The position numbers were made by a program, and so were the translations under genes. From Bacteroidales bacterium UBA5433 (GTDB lineage: Bacteria; Bacteroidota; Bacteroidia; Bacteroidales; UBA932), in the NCBI GenBank assembly GCA_002427525.1, contig DIRP01000012.1, positions 50,413 through 114,412 on the forward strand: 64,000 nt of DNA. The letters run 5' to 3'. Position 1 is the stretch's first letter. Each line of letters starts with the position of its first letter. The notes beneath the pieces were generated by a model that did no database searches, was not told the origin of the DNA, and was given only the letters and a program-made list of their open reading frames with translations. Shown piece by piece: positions 16,435-24,511 of this stretch.

Positions 16435-16770
16435 ATGACAGTTAAAGAAATGGCCCAAACCTTAGGTTTGACAATTTTTACCGGAGAAGAAGGTTTGGAA
16501 AAAGAAATAGAAGGTGGTTATACATCCGATTTGCTGAGTGATGTGATGGGTTATGCAGATGCAGGTTATGTATGGATTACGCTGCAGACACATAAAAACG
16601 TTATGGCTGTTGCATCGCTTAAAGAGCTGGCAGCCGTTATTCTTGTAAAAGGATTTGCACCCGATGAAGATACGGCGGAATTGGCACGCCAGGAACAGAT
16701 ATCCATTTTAGGGACGACGGAGCAGGCTTTTGAACTTTCCGGCCGTTTGTACCGGTTGCTTCATCCCTGA
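16435..16770 (+). CDS. Stand-alone DRTGG-domain protein (second of two)
   Basis: The 111-residue protein is a single DRTGG domain and a diverged paralogue of the product at 14336. It opens MTVKEMAQTLGLTIFTGEEG, has YTSDLLSDVMGY matching the paralogue's SDLMSDVL block, and AAVILVKGFAPDEDTAELA matching VLLVRGKTPPQEMVDLA. The pair may form a heterodimer or bind different ligands (inference). It starts 18 bases after the hydrogenase-like gene and ends 7 bases before the PHP gene. Confidence 0.8.
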   Translation: MTVKEMAQTLGLTIFTGEEGLEKEIEGGYTSDLLSDVMGYADAGYVWITLQTHKNVMAVASLKELAAVILVKGFAPDEDTAELARQEQISILGTTEQAFELSGRLYRLLHP

Positions 16771-16777
16771 TCACATC

Positions 16778-17494
16778 ATGGCTGGCTTAAGGGCTGATCT
16801 GCATATTCATACATTTTTGTCTCCGTGTGGCGACATAGAGATGACGCCACGCAATATTATTCAGAAAGCAAAGGAACAGCAGCTTGATCTGATTGCTATT
16901 ACAGATCATAATTCAACCCTTCAGGCTCCGGAAATACGTCGTGTGGGGGAAAGGGAAGGGGTGGCTGTTATTTGTGGTGCAGAAATTACCACAAAAGAAG
17001 AAGTGCATTGTTTGACTCTTGTAGAAACAGATGCCCAACGGGAAGAATTGCAGGGGTATCTGGAAAAATACCTGCCTTCCATTCCCAACGACCCCGATTT
17101 TTTTGGATACCAGTTTTGGGTAGACGAAGAAGAAAACGTTCTGGGAGAAGTACCGCATTTGCTGATTTCTGCCATTGAACAGAATATTGATCAGGTAGAG
17201 GCTTTTGTACATTCCATAGGGGGGTTGTTTATTCCGGCGCACATAGAAAGACCCAGGAACTCCCTTTTGAGCCAGTTGGGATTTGTTCCGCCCGGTATGA
17301 AGGTCGATGCGCTGGAACTATCGCGTCATACAGAAGTGGTATCTTTTCTTGAGAAAAACGCTTATTTAAAAAAATACAAGTTTATCCGATCTTCGGACGC
17401 ACATTTTCTTCATCAGGTTGGGGAAGTGCATACGGTTTTTGAAATGGAAACAGCTGGTTTTGCAGGGTTGAAAAAAGCATTAACTTTCTTGTAA
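16778..17494 (+). CDS. PHP-family metal-dependent phosphoesterase
   Basis: I start at the ATG at 16778 (238 residues; MAGLRADLHIHTFLS) because the upstream in-frame start at 16730 overlaps the DRTGG gene and adds unrelated residues. All PHP metal motifs are present: DLHIHT (7-12), ITDHN, GAEIT, AHIERPRN and RSSDAHF near the end. A trinuclear-metal phosphoesterase is expected, as in histidinol phosphatase or the TrpH/YciV 5'-3' exonuclease and pAp-phosphatase group. The substrate is unknown. Placement inside a hydrogenase cluster suggests turnover of a nucleotide signal or clean-up of a phosphorylated product, which is inference. Confidence 0.86.
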   Translation: MAGLRADLHIHTFLSPCGDIEMTPRNIIQKAKEQQLDLIAITDHNSTLQAPEIRRVGEREGVAVICGAEITTKEEVHCLTLVETDAQREELQGYLEKYLPSIPNDPDFFGYQFWVDEEENVLGEVPHLLISAIEQNIDQVEAFVHSIGGLFIPAHIERPRNSLLSQLGFVPPGMKVDALELSRHTEVVSFLEKNAYLKKYKFIRSSDAHFLHQVGEVHTVFEMETAGFAGLKKALTFL

Positions 17495-17497
17495 ATT

Positions 17498-18052
17498 ATG
17501 AACGACTTGGCATTGCATTTGCTTGATATAGTGCAGAATTCTTTGTCTGCGGGAGCTTCTTTGATTACTATAACAGTGGACGAAGATCTGATAAAAAATA
17601 AGCTGAGTATGGCAGTAAAAGACAACGGGCGGGGGATGACCAAAGAGCAGGTAAAAAAACTGAGTGATCCCTTTTTTACCTCCCGTACTACAAGGCGCGT
17701 GGGTCTTGGAGTGCCTCTTTTGCGGCAGACGGCGGAACAAAGCGGCGGCGGTCTGGAAGTAACTTCCGAGCCGGGAAAAGGTACCTTGTTATCGGTACAT
17801 TTTCAATACGATCATATAGACAGGCCTCCTTTGGGAGATATCCCCAATGCCGTTGTTCTGATGGTATCTGCCAATCCCCTTGTGGATTTTGAATACAAGT
17901 ATTCTTACAACGGAAAATCCTATGAAATAGACACCTTTCAGTTGAAAGAAGTATTGGGAGACACTCCCTTAAGTGACTTGCATGTGATGGGTATGATAGA
18001 AGAAATGATAAAGACAAATCAAACAGATCTGAAAGTTTGCCAGATTCAATAA
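17498..18052 (+). CDS. Histidine-kinase-type ATPase lacking a phosphoacceptor domain
   Basis: The 184-residue protein has a HATPase_c domain from its first residues: N-box LLDIVQNSLSAGA, G1 box DNGRGM, F-box DPFFTSRTT and G2 box GLGVPL. There is no HisKA/DHp segment, no membrane segment and no sensor domain. A further 60-70 residues after the ATPase (about 118-184; VVLMVSANPLVDFEYKYSYNG) form a small domain I do not recognise. It may act with the hydrogenase-like protein or the RsbW-like ATPase as a split signalling kinase, or as an ATP-dependent switch (inference). It starts 3 bases after the PHP gene. Confidence 0.82.
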   Translation: MNDLALHLLDIVQNSLSAGASLITITVDEDLIKNKLSMAVKDNGRGMTKEQVKKLSDPFFTSRTTRRVGLGVPLLRQTAEQSGGGLEVTSEPGKGTLLSVHFQYDHIDRPPLGDIPNAVVLMVSANPLVDFEYKYSYNGKSYEIDTFQLKEVLGDTPLSDLHVMGMIEEMIKTNQTDLKVCQIQ

Positions 18053-18108
18053 TTTAGGCTTACTTTGCTGATTGCGTTAAGGTAAAATTTAAAAATTTTT
18101 TATTGACT

Positions 18109-18498
18109 ATGACAAAGATTAAATCATTGGACGAATTGCGTCAGAAGAAACAGCAACTCGAACAAAGCCTGGAAATCCGGGAAAAAAGCAATCATCCCGA
18201 CAGCTTGGTACAAATTAAAGTTGCCATGGCTACGTGTGGAATTGCTTCGGGTGCCCGCACGGTTATGAATGCACTTGTTGAAAAAATCAGAAACGAAAAA
18301 ATTCCTGCTGTTGTTACCCAAACCGGGTGTATGGGATATTGCTATGCAGAACCCACAGTTGAAGTGAAGAAACCGGGACATGACCCGGTAGTATTTTCTT
18401 ATGTCGATGTCAAAAAAGCAGAAGAAATAATTGATAAATATATAAAGAACAATGAATTGCTTGACGGTATTCTACCGGCTAACTACCAGACTATTTAA
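18109..18498 (+). CDS. Thioredoxin-like [2Fe-2S] ferredoxin-fold protein
   Basis: I start at the ATG at 18109 (129 residues); a TTG six bases upstream is unlikely. After a helical lead (MTKIKSLDELRQKKQQLEQS) comes a thioredoxin-like ferredoxin fold as in NuoE and the HydB N-terminus. Only three of the four usual cluster cysteines are present: Cys43 (ATCGIASGA), Cys74 and Cys78 (TGCMGYC). Clostridial and thermotogal homologues beside hydrogenase genes show a similar TCGIAxGA block, so this may be a family trait, with a non-Cys ligand or no stable cluster. It likely docks to or donates electrons to HydB. A 56-base AT-rich gap precedes it, the largest in the cluster. Confidence 0.83.
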   Translation: MTKIKSLDELRQKKQQLEQSLEIREKSNHPDSLVQIKVAMATCGIASGARTVMNALVEKIRNEKIPAVVTQTGCMGYCYAEPTVEVKKPGHDPVVFSYVDVKKAEEIIDKYIKNNELLDGILPANYQTI

Positions 18499-18523
18499 TC
18501 CATTCAATTAATATAGAATCATA

Positions 18524-20311
18524 ATGTATAAAATGCAATTACTTGTTTGCGGCGGGACTGGTTGCCAGGCCTCTGCAAGCGCAAAAATTGTAGAAAAACT
18601 GAATGAATCACTGAAGGCTCACGGTCTGACAGAAGATGCACAGGTGGTAATTACCGGGTGCTTTGGTTTCTGTGAGAAAGGGCCTATTGTTAAAGTGATC
18701 CCGGACAACACGTTCTACACACAAGTTAAACCGGAAGACGCAGAAGAGATTGTAGCAGAACACATTCTGAAAGGAAGAAAAGTAGCCCGTCTGTTGTATG
18801 AAAATCCCGAAACAAAGGAACACGTTTCTGATTCCAAGCATATGGGGTTTTATCAAAAACAGATGCGTATTGCCCTGAGGAATTGCGGCTTTATTGATCC
18901 GGAGAACATTGATGAATATATAGCCCGGGAAGGATATTCTGCGCTGGCGCAGGTTATTTCGGAACTGACACCTCAGCAGGCTATTGACATGCTAAAGCAG
19001 AGTGGCTTAAGAGGAAGGGGAGGAGCAGGATTTCCTACAGGAATGAAGTGGGAGTTTACCAGCAAATATTCCGCAGATCAGAAATATGTGGTATGTAATG
19101 CTGACGAAGGCGACCCCGGTGCTTTTATGGACCGTTCCATTTTGGAAGGTGACCCCAACACAGTTATAGAAGCCATGGCCATTTGCGGTTATTGTGTGGG
19201 AGCAAGCAAAGGTGTTGTATATATCCGCGCTGAATATCCACTGGCTATCAGACGCTTGCAAGTTGCCATTAAACAAGCCAACGAATACGGGTTGCTGGGT
19301 AAAAATATTCTGGGAACCAATTTTTCTTTTGAAATGGAGTTGCGTTATGGTGCAGGTGCTTTTGTCTGCGGTGAAGAAACAGGACTTATCGCCTCTATGG
19401 AAGGAGGTAGGGGAGAACCCAATTTCAAGCCTCCGTTCCCTGCAGAATCCGGTTTTAATAAAAAACCTACCTGCGTGAACAACGTAGAAACATTTGCTAA
19501 CGTTCCTGTTATTTTTCTGAAGGGCCCCGAGTGGTTTACTACTATTGGAACAGAAAAATCCAAGGGTACCAAAGTGTTTGCTCTTGCCGGAAAGATTAAC
19601 AACGTGGGACTTATTGAGGTTCCCATGGGAATTACCTTGCGTGAGATTATTTTTGAAATTGGCGGTGGCATAAAAGGAGGTAAAAAATTCAAAGCTGTTC
19701 AGACAGGAGGTCCTTCGGGCGGATGTCTGACAGAAAAACACCTGGATACGCCCATAGACTTTGACAGCCTGGTAGCAGCCGGCTCTATGATGGGATCCGG
19801 CGGGATGATTGTAATGGACGAAGACGATTGCATGGTATCCATTGCCAAGTTTTACCTGGAATTTATAGTAGAAGAGTCTTGCGGGAAATGTACTCCCTGC
19901 CGTGTAGGGAACAAACGCATGCTGGAAATTCTGGAAAAGATATGCCAGGGTAAGGGTGAGATGGAGGATCTGGACCACCTGAGAAACCTGGCAAGTGTAA
20001 TCCGGGATACGGCTCTGTGCGGACTGGGACAAACGTCTCCCAACCCCGTCCTTTCTACACTCGACAATTTCTATAACGAATACCTGGCTCACGTAGTAGA
20101 TAAAAAATGCGAAGCCAAAAAATGCAAGGCACTGGCAAGGTATTCCATTATTACGGAAGCATGTACCGGATGTACGCTTTGTGCAAGGAATTGCCCGGTA
20201 GGAGCCATTTCAGGTGAAAGAAAGCAACCGCACTCTATTAACCAGGATCTCTGCATCCGTTGCGGTGTATGTTATACGAAGTGTAAGTTTAATGCAATCT
20301 TAGTTCAATAA
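18524..20311 (+). CDS. hydB: [FeFe]-hydrogenase subunit HydB (NuoF-like, NADH/FMN)
   Basis: The 595-residue protein has the trimeric-hydrogenase HydB layout. It begins with a thioredoxin-like [2Fe-2S] domain (C9, C14, C46, C50). The NuoF core has the NADH/FMN glycine motif GLRGRGGAGFPTG (161-173), an SLBB segment and the [4Fe-4S] site C453/C456/C459 with C499. The C-terminus has two [4Fe-4S] ferredoxin motifs (C547/550/553/557 and C577/580/583/587). Two extra cysteines (C529, C534) precede the ferredoxin part. In HydABC enzymes this subunit exchanges electrons with NAD(H) and ferredoxin and is the proposed bifurcation site. HydA follows after 8 bases. Confidence 0.95.
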   Translation: MYKMQLLVCGGTGCQASASAKIVEKLNESLKAHGLTEDAQVVITGCFGFCEKGPIVKVIPDNTFYTQVKPEDAEEIVAEHILKGRKVARLLYENPETKEHVSDSKHMGFYQKQMRIALRNCGFIDPENIDEYIAREGYSALAQVISELTPQQAIDMLKQSGLRGRGGAGFPTGMKWEFTSKYSADQKYVVCNADEGDPGAFMDRSILEGDPNTVIEAMAICGYCVGASKGVVYIRAEYPLAIRRLQVAIKQANEYGLLGKNILGTNFSFEMELRYGAGAFVCGEETGLIASMEGGRGEPNFKPPFPAESGFNKKPTCVNNVETFANVPVIFLKGPEWFTTIGTEKSKGTKVFALAGKINNVGLIEVPMGITLREIIFEIGGGIKGGKKFKAVQTGGPSGGCLTEKHLDTPIDFDSLVAAGSMMGSGGMIVMDEDDCMVSIAKFYLEFIVEESCGKCTPCRVGNKRMLEILEKICQGKGEMEDLDHLRNLASVIRDTALCGLGQTSPNPVLSTLDNFYNEYLAHVVDKKCEAKKCKALARYSIITEACTGCTLCARNCPVGAISGERKQPHSINQDLCIRCGVCYTKCKFNAILVQ

Positions 20312-20319
20312 GCGCGAAT

Positions 20320-22083
20320 ATGGAAACTGTAAAAATTACAATAGACAATAAACATTTAGAGGTTCCCAAGGGAACGACTATCCTTCAGGCAGCAAAACAG
20401 GCAGGGATTAAAATCCCCACTCTTTGCTACATGAATTTGCCGCACCTTTCGCGGGAGCACAAACCGGGAAGCTGCCGCGTTTGTGTTGTTGAAATAAAAG
20501 GGCGCAAAACATTGGCTCCTGCCTGTGTTACAAAATGTGCCGAAGGGATGGAGGTACTGACACATTCCCTGCGTGCCATGAACGCCCGCAGAACGGTAGT
20601 GGAACTGCTCATTTCTGACCACCCAAAGGATTGCCTTACCTGCCCTTCGTCCGGATGTTGCGAATTGCAGAATCTGGCTATTATCATGGGTATTCGCGAA
20701 ATAACCTCTGTGGAAAATGCAGCCATTTCTACGTACCGCAAAGACGAATCGCCTTCTTTGATCCGCAATATGGATAAATGCGTGATGTGTCGCAGTTGTG
20801 AAACCGTATGTAATGAAATTCAAACCGTTGGAGCACTTAGCGCTATCAACCGCGGGTTTATGGCAGTTGTTGCACCGGCCTTTGAGCAGGATTTGAAAGA
20901 CAGTCCCTGTACGTTCTGCGGGCAGTGTATTGCCGTGTGTCCCACGGGAGCTCTTACATGCGTTGACAGCACACCTCAGGTAATCCGTGCTCTGGCAGAT
21001 GAAAAGAAATTTGTTGTAGTACAGACAGCACCTGCCGTACGCGCAGCATTGGGCGAAGAATTCGGTTACGCTCCCGGAACTCTTGTTACAGGAAAGATGG
21101 TGGCTGCACTCAGGGCCTTGGGTTTTGACAAGGTGCTTGATACAGATTTTGCTGCTGACCTTACCATTATGGAAGAGGGAACAGAATTGCTGAACAGGAT
21201 TTCAAGGCATTTGCAAGGAGACAAGGATGTAAGGTTGCCTATTTTAACTTCTTGTTGTCCGGCCTGGGTAAATTTCTTTGAAACCAATTATCCGGATATG
21301 TTGGATGTGCCTTCAACAGCACGTTCACCGCAGCAAATGTTTGGTCCTATTGCCAAAACATACCTGGCACAGAAACTGGGTATAAAGAGGGAAGACATGG
21401 TTGTTGTTTCTATCATGCCTTGCGTTGCCAAAAAGTATGAGTGCCAAAGAGAAGAGTTCTTTGTTGACGGAAACCCGGATGTAGATTACTCCCTGACAAC
21501 ACGTGAACTGGCTCGTTTGATTAAATACGCTAACATAGATTTTAACTCCCTGGAAGATGAAAACTATGACCGCTTTATGGGAGAATCCACAGGAGCCGGT
21601 GTTATTTTTGGTGTTACCGGTGGTGTGATTGAAGCTGCCACACGTACGGCTTACGAGCTGTTTACCGGAAAAGAGCTGGAAAATGTTGACTTCCACGAAC
21701 TTAGAGGTTTAGAAGGCATCCGTCAGGCCACGATAGACTTTGACGGAACACCCATCCATATTGGTATAGCTCATACCCTGGGGAATGCCAGAAAGTTGCT
21801 GGACGGTATCAAAAGTGGTATGTACAACTTCCACGCTATTGAGATTATGGCTTGCCCCGGCGGATGTATTGGCGGGGCGGGACAGCCGCTCCACAGAGGC
21901 GATTCTTCTGTACTGGAAGCCCGTATGAAAGCCATCTACCAGGAAGACGCCAATAAGGTCATCCGGAAATCACACGAGAATCCGGAAATCATAACGCTTT
22001 ATGAAGAATTCCTTGGGAAACCGCTTAGTGAAAAATCCCATGAATTGTTACATACATGCTATTTTTGTCATCCAAGAAAATAA
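20320..22083 (+). CDS. hydA: [FeFe]-hydrogenase catalytic subunit HydA
   Basis: The 587-residue protein carries all elements of a working group A enzyme. There is a [2Fe-2S] domain (C36, C52, C55, C69), a His-Cys [4Fe-4S] site (H101, C105, C108, C114) and two [4Fe-4S] motifs (C154/157/160/164 and C197/200/203/207). The H-cluster signatures are intact: TSCCPAW (310-316), MPCVAKKYE (366-374) and EIMACPGGCIGGAGQP (508-523), followed by the small-subunit tail. It reduces protons or oxidises H2 in the cytoplasm. Next to HydB and HydC it fits the NAD/ferredoxin-linked, often electron-bifurcating A3 type. The tail ends HTCYFCHPRK, shorter than the Thermotoga enzyme, which carries an extra iron-sulfur domain. 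HydE, HydF and HydG maturases are not in this window. Confidence 0.97.
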   Translation: METVKITIDNKHLEVPKGTTILQAAKQAGIKIPTLCYMNLPHLSREHKPGSCRVCVVEIKGRKTLAPACVTKCAEGMEVLTHSLRAMNARRTVVELLISDHPKDCLTCPSSGCCELQNLAIIMGIREITSVENAAISTYRKDESPSLIRNMDKCVMCRSCETVCNEIQTVGALSAINRGFMAVVAPAFEQDLKDSPCTFCGQCIAVCPTGALTCVDSTPQVIRALADEKKFVVVQTAPAVRAALGEEFGYAPGTLVTGKMVAALRALGFDKVLDTDFAADLTIMEEGTELLNRISRHLQGDKDVRLPILTSCCPAWVNFFETNYPDMLDVPSTARSPQQMFGPIAKTYLAQKLGIKREDMVVVSIMPCVAKKYECQREEFFVDGNPDVDYSLTTRELARLIKYANIDFNSLEDENYDRFMGESTGAGVIFGVTGGVIEAATRTAYELFTGKELENVDFHELRGLEGIRQATIDFDGTPIHIGIAHTLGNARKLLDGIKSGMYNFHAIEIMACPGGCIGGAGQPLHRGDSSVLEARMKAIYQEDANKVIRKSHENPEIITLYEEFLGKPLSEKSHELLHTCYFCHPRK

Positions 22084-22102
22084 CCCGTTAATTCTTACCC
22101 TA

Positions 22103-22579
22103 ATGAAGAAATATGAATTAGAAGATAGTCACAAAAAGACAATAAAAGAGATTTGCCAATCTTTCGGGAACAAACACGGTGAATTGATCAATATCCTTCA
22201 CAGCACACAGGGACATTTTGGTTATTTGCCTGAAGCAGTTCAAAACGAAATTGCATTGAATCTAAACATGCCTTTGGCAAAGATTTACGGTGTAGTTTCT
22301 TTTTACTCTTTCTTTACCATGACTCCCAAAGGAAAGTATCCCATATCTGTCTGCCTGGGAACCGCTTGTTTTGTTCGCGGAGCAGAAAAAATTGTGGAAG
22401 CTCTGGAGGAAGAACTGAAAATTAAGGTTGGACAAGTCACGGAAGACGGAAAGTTTTCACTTGACTGCCTGCGTTGTATTGGCGCCTGTGGTCTGGCTCC
22501 CGTTATCATGATAGGAGACCACGTACACGGCCGGTTGACGCCGGACATGATCAAAGGAATTCTGCAACAATACGAATAG
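22103..22579 (+). CDS. hydC: [FeFe]-hydrogenase subunit HydC (NuoE-like)
   Basis: The ATG at 22103 gives 158 residues, the normal NuoE/HydC length; the in-frame start at 22001 lies within hydA and adds 34 unrelated residues. The N-terminal helical bundle includes LINILHSTQGHFGYLPEAVQ and YGVVSFYSFF, both standard for the family. The thioredoxin-like domain binds a [2Fe-2S] cluster with C84, C89, C125 and C129 (CLGTAC and CIGAC). It completes the HydABC trimer. The order here is B-A-C, with C last, followed by a strong terminator. Confidence 0.95.
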   Translation: MKKYELEDSHKKTIKEICQSFGNKHGELINILHSTQGHFGYLPEAVQNEIALNLNMPLAKIYGVVSFYSFFTMTPKGKYPISVCLGTACFVRGAEKIVEALEEELKIKVGQVTEDGKFSLDCLRCIGACGLAPVIMIGDHVHGRLTPDMIKGILQQYE

Positions 22580-22602
22580 AATACTTTGAAAGATCTACAT
22601 GT

Positions 22603-22640
22603 GAAAAGAGGGTGGCCGGAAAGCCACCCTCTTTCATTTT
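22603..22640 (+). terminator. Rho-independent terminator of the hydrogenase operon
   Basis: AAAGAGGGTGGC (22605-22616) pairs perfectly with GCCACCCTCTTT (22623-22634) around a six-base loop, followed by CATTTT. It lies 24 bases after the hydC stop and separates the operon from prfA. Confidence 0.85.
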
Positions 22641-22652
22641 CAGGAAAAAAAG

Positions 22653-22660
22653 TATCTTTG
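22653..22660 (+). promoter_or_regulatory. Candidate -7 box for prfA
   Basis: TATCTTTG matches TAnnTTTG 17 bases before the prfA ATG, just after the hydrogenase-operon terminator. Confidence 0.45.
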
Positions 22661-22677
22661 CACGTTAAATCATAAGT

Positions 22678-23769
22678 ATGTCAGAAAATTCACTAGTAGC
22701 AAAATTGGAAGGGTTGCGTCAAAAATATCAGGCATTGCAGCAGCAATTGTCGGATCCTTTACTGGTACAGGATATGAAAAAATACGTAGCTCTTAGTAAA
22801 GAATATGCAGAGTTAGAGCCGGTTATACAGGCCGGAGAGGGGTATAGAAATGCTATTCGGGATCTGGCTGTGGCAAAAGAACTTTTACTAACAGAGAAAG
22901 ACGAGGAAATGAGGGAGTTTGCAAAAGAAGAAATAGCCGGGCTGGAAGAGCAAATTCCCGTTATGGAGCAAGAAATCAAATTTTTACTTATTCCGGCAGA
23001 TCCTCAGGACAGTAAGGATGCCATTGTGGAAATCCGGGCCGGAACGGGAGGTGATGAGGCTTCTATTTTTGCAGGAGATTTGTTTAGGATGTACAGCAAA
23101 TTTGCAGAAAAAAACGGATGGAAACTGGAGATAACCAATACATCTGAAGGTACATCGGGTGGTTTCAAAGAAATTATATTCAAGATTTCAGGAAAAGGAG
23201 TTTATGGTATCATGAAGTACGAGAGCGGGGTTCACAGGGTACAAAGGGTACCACAAACAGAAACACAGGGGCGGGTTCACACATCGGCTGCCTCCGTTGC
23301 TGTTTTGCCCGAGGCGGATGAATTTGATATTGAATTGCAGGAAAAAGACATCCGTAAAGATACGTTTTGTTCTTCGGGGCCCGGCGGACAGAGTGTGAAT
23401 ACTACGTACTCTGCCATCCGGCTGACACATATTCCGTCCGGAATAGTAGTGCAGTGCCAGGATGAAAAGTCACAATTGAAAAATTATGATAAAGCTCTGG
23501 CAGAGCTCAGAACCCGTTTGTACAATATGGAATATGAAAAGTACCTGAACCAGATTGCCTCCAAACGCAAAACCATGGTCTCTACGGGAGACCGTTCTGC
23601 CAAGGTTAGAACGTACAATTACCCGCAAAGCCGTGTCACTGATCACAGGATCAATTATACTATGCACAACCTTCCGGTTTTTATGGATGGAGAAATAACG
23701 GAAGTAATTGATCATTTGCAAATTGCAGAAAATACAGAACGTTTGAAAAATGACCCGTCAGGAGCTTAA
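22678..23769 (+). CDS. prfA: Peptide chain release factor 1
   Basis: The 363-residue protein is a full-length class I release factor. The GGQ peptidyl-hydrolysis motif is in SSGPGGQSVNTTYS. The stop-codon-reading loop is HRVQRVPQTETQGRVHTSA, with PxT (PQT) rather than the SPF of RF2, so it reads UAA and UAG. The N-terminal coiled helical domain and the C-terminal AENTERLKN segment are present. The gene begins after the hydrogenase terminator with its own promoter box and ends 20 bases inside pyrF, suggesting translational coupling. Confidence 0.97.
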   Translation: MSENSLVAKLEGLRQKYQALQQQLSDPLLVQDMKKYVALSKEYAELEPVIQAGEGYRNAIRDLAVAKELLLTEKDEEMREFAKEEIAGLEEQIPVMEQEIKFLLIPADPQDSKDAIVEIRAGTGGDEASIFAGDLFRMYSKFAEKNGWKLEITNTSEGTSGGFKEIIFKISGKGVYGIMKYESGVHRVQRVPQTETQGRVHTSAASVAVLPEADEFDIELQEKDIRKDTFCSSGPGGQSVNTTYSAIRLTHIPSGIVVQCQDEKSQLKNYDKALAELRTRLYNMEYEKYLNQIASKRKTMVSTGDRSAKVRTYNYPQSRVTDHRINYTMHNLPVFMDGEITEVIDHLQIAENTERLKNDPSGA

Positions 23770-24511
23770 CAGGGAGATTAACCGCAAACGCAGCTGTTTG
23801 TGTGTGGGATTGGATACCGCACCGGTTTCTTTTGAGGTGAACAAGAGGATCATTGACCAAACAGCCCCTTATGCTGTTGCCTTTAAACCCAATACCGCTT
23901 TTTATGAAGCTGCCGGATGGGAAGGCTGGAGATGCCTGGAGCAGACTGTGAACTACTTGCGTACTGCCTGGCCGGACCACTTTCTGATTGCCGATGCTAA
24001 AAGAGGGGATATTGGAAATACAGCCCGAGAATACGCGCGTACTTTTTTTGAACGCATGGATTTTGATGCAGTAACTCTTTCTCCTTATATGGGTTACGAT
24101 TCTGTGGCTCCTTTTTTAGAGTACAAAAACAAATGGGTGATTCTTTTGGCTTTGACATCCAATCCCTCTGCTACCGATTTTCAGTTGTTTCCCGGAACAG
24201 GAGACAAACCTCTTTTCAGGCAGGTTATTGATACGGCAAATACCTGGGCTGACAACAACAGGATTATGTATGTAGCGGGGGCTACGCGTCCTGAAATGTT
24301 ATGCTCGGTAAGGGAAGCTGCGCCGGACAGGTTTCTGCTGATCCCGGGAATTGGTGCCCAGGGAGGTTCTTTGGAAAAGGTGATGCAGTATGGAAAAACA
24401 GCCGACGGTGACCTGCTGCTGCATGTATCCCGTGCCATTGTTCAGTCGGAGCAGGGACCTGCAGAGGCGGCCAGGTTGTTTGCAGAATCTATGGTCCGGT
24501 TCTTTTCGTAA
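23750..24511 (+). CDS. pyrF: Orotidine 5'-phosphate decarboxylase (type 2)
   Basis: The 253-residue protein decarboxylates OMP to UMP in pyrimidine synthesis. The active-site block DAKRGDIGNT contains the catalytic Lys/Asp pair. CLCVGLDTAP, AFKPNTAFYEAAGW and DAVTLSPYMGYDS are typical of the long type 2 subfamily that accompanies prfA in Bacteroidota. It starts inside prfA. Its last 70 bases overlap, antisense, the end of the shortened birA gene at 24442; pyrF itself looks complete to the family's usual C-terminus. Confidence 0.95.
   Translation: MTRQELNREINRKRSCLCVGLDTAPVSFEVNKRIIDQTAPYAVAFKPNTAFYEAAGWEGWRCLEQTVNYLRTAWPDHFLIADAKRGDIGNTAREYARTFFERMDFDAVTLSPYMGYDSVAPFLEYKNKWVILLALTSNPSATDFQLFPGTGDKPLFRQVIDTANTWADNNRIMYVAGATRPEMLCSVREAAPDRFLLIPGIGAQGGSLEKVMQYGKTADGDLLLHVSRAIVQSEQGPAEAARLFAESMVRFFS

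Noticed and set aside
19007..20092. A 361-codon open frame on the minus strand
   Set aside because: It lies antisense inside hydB, which has all family motifs; the minus translation is compositionally odd and shows no domain.
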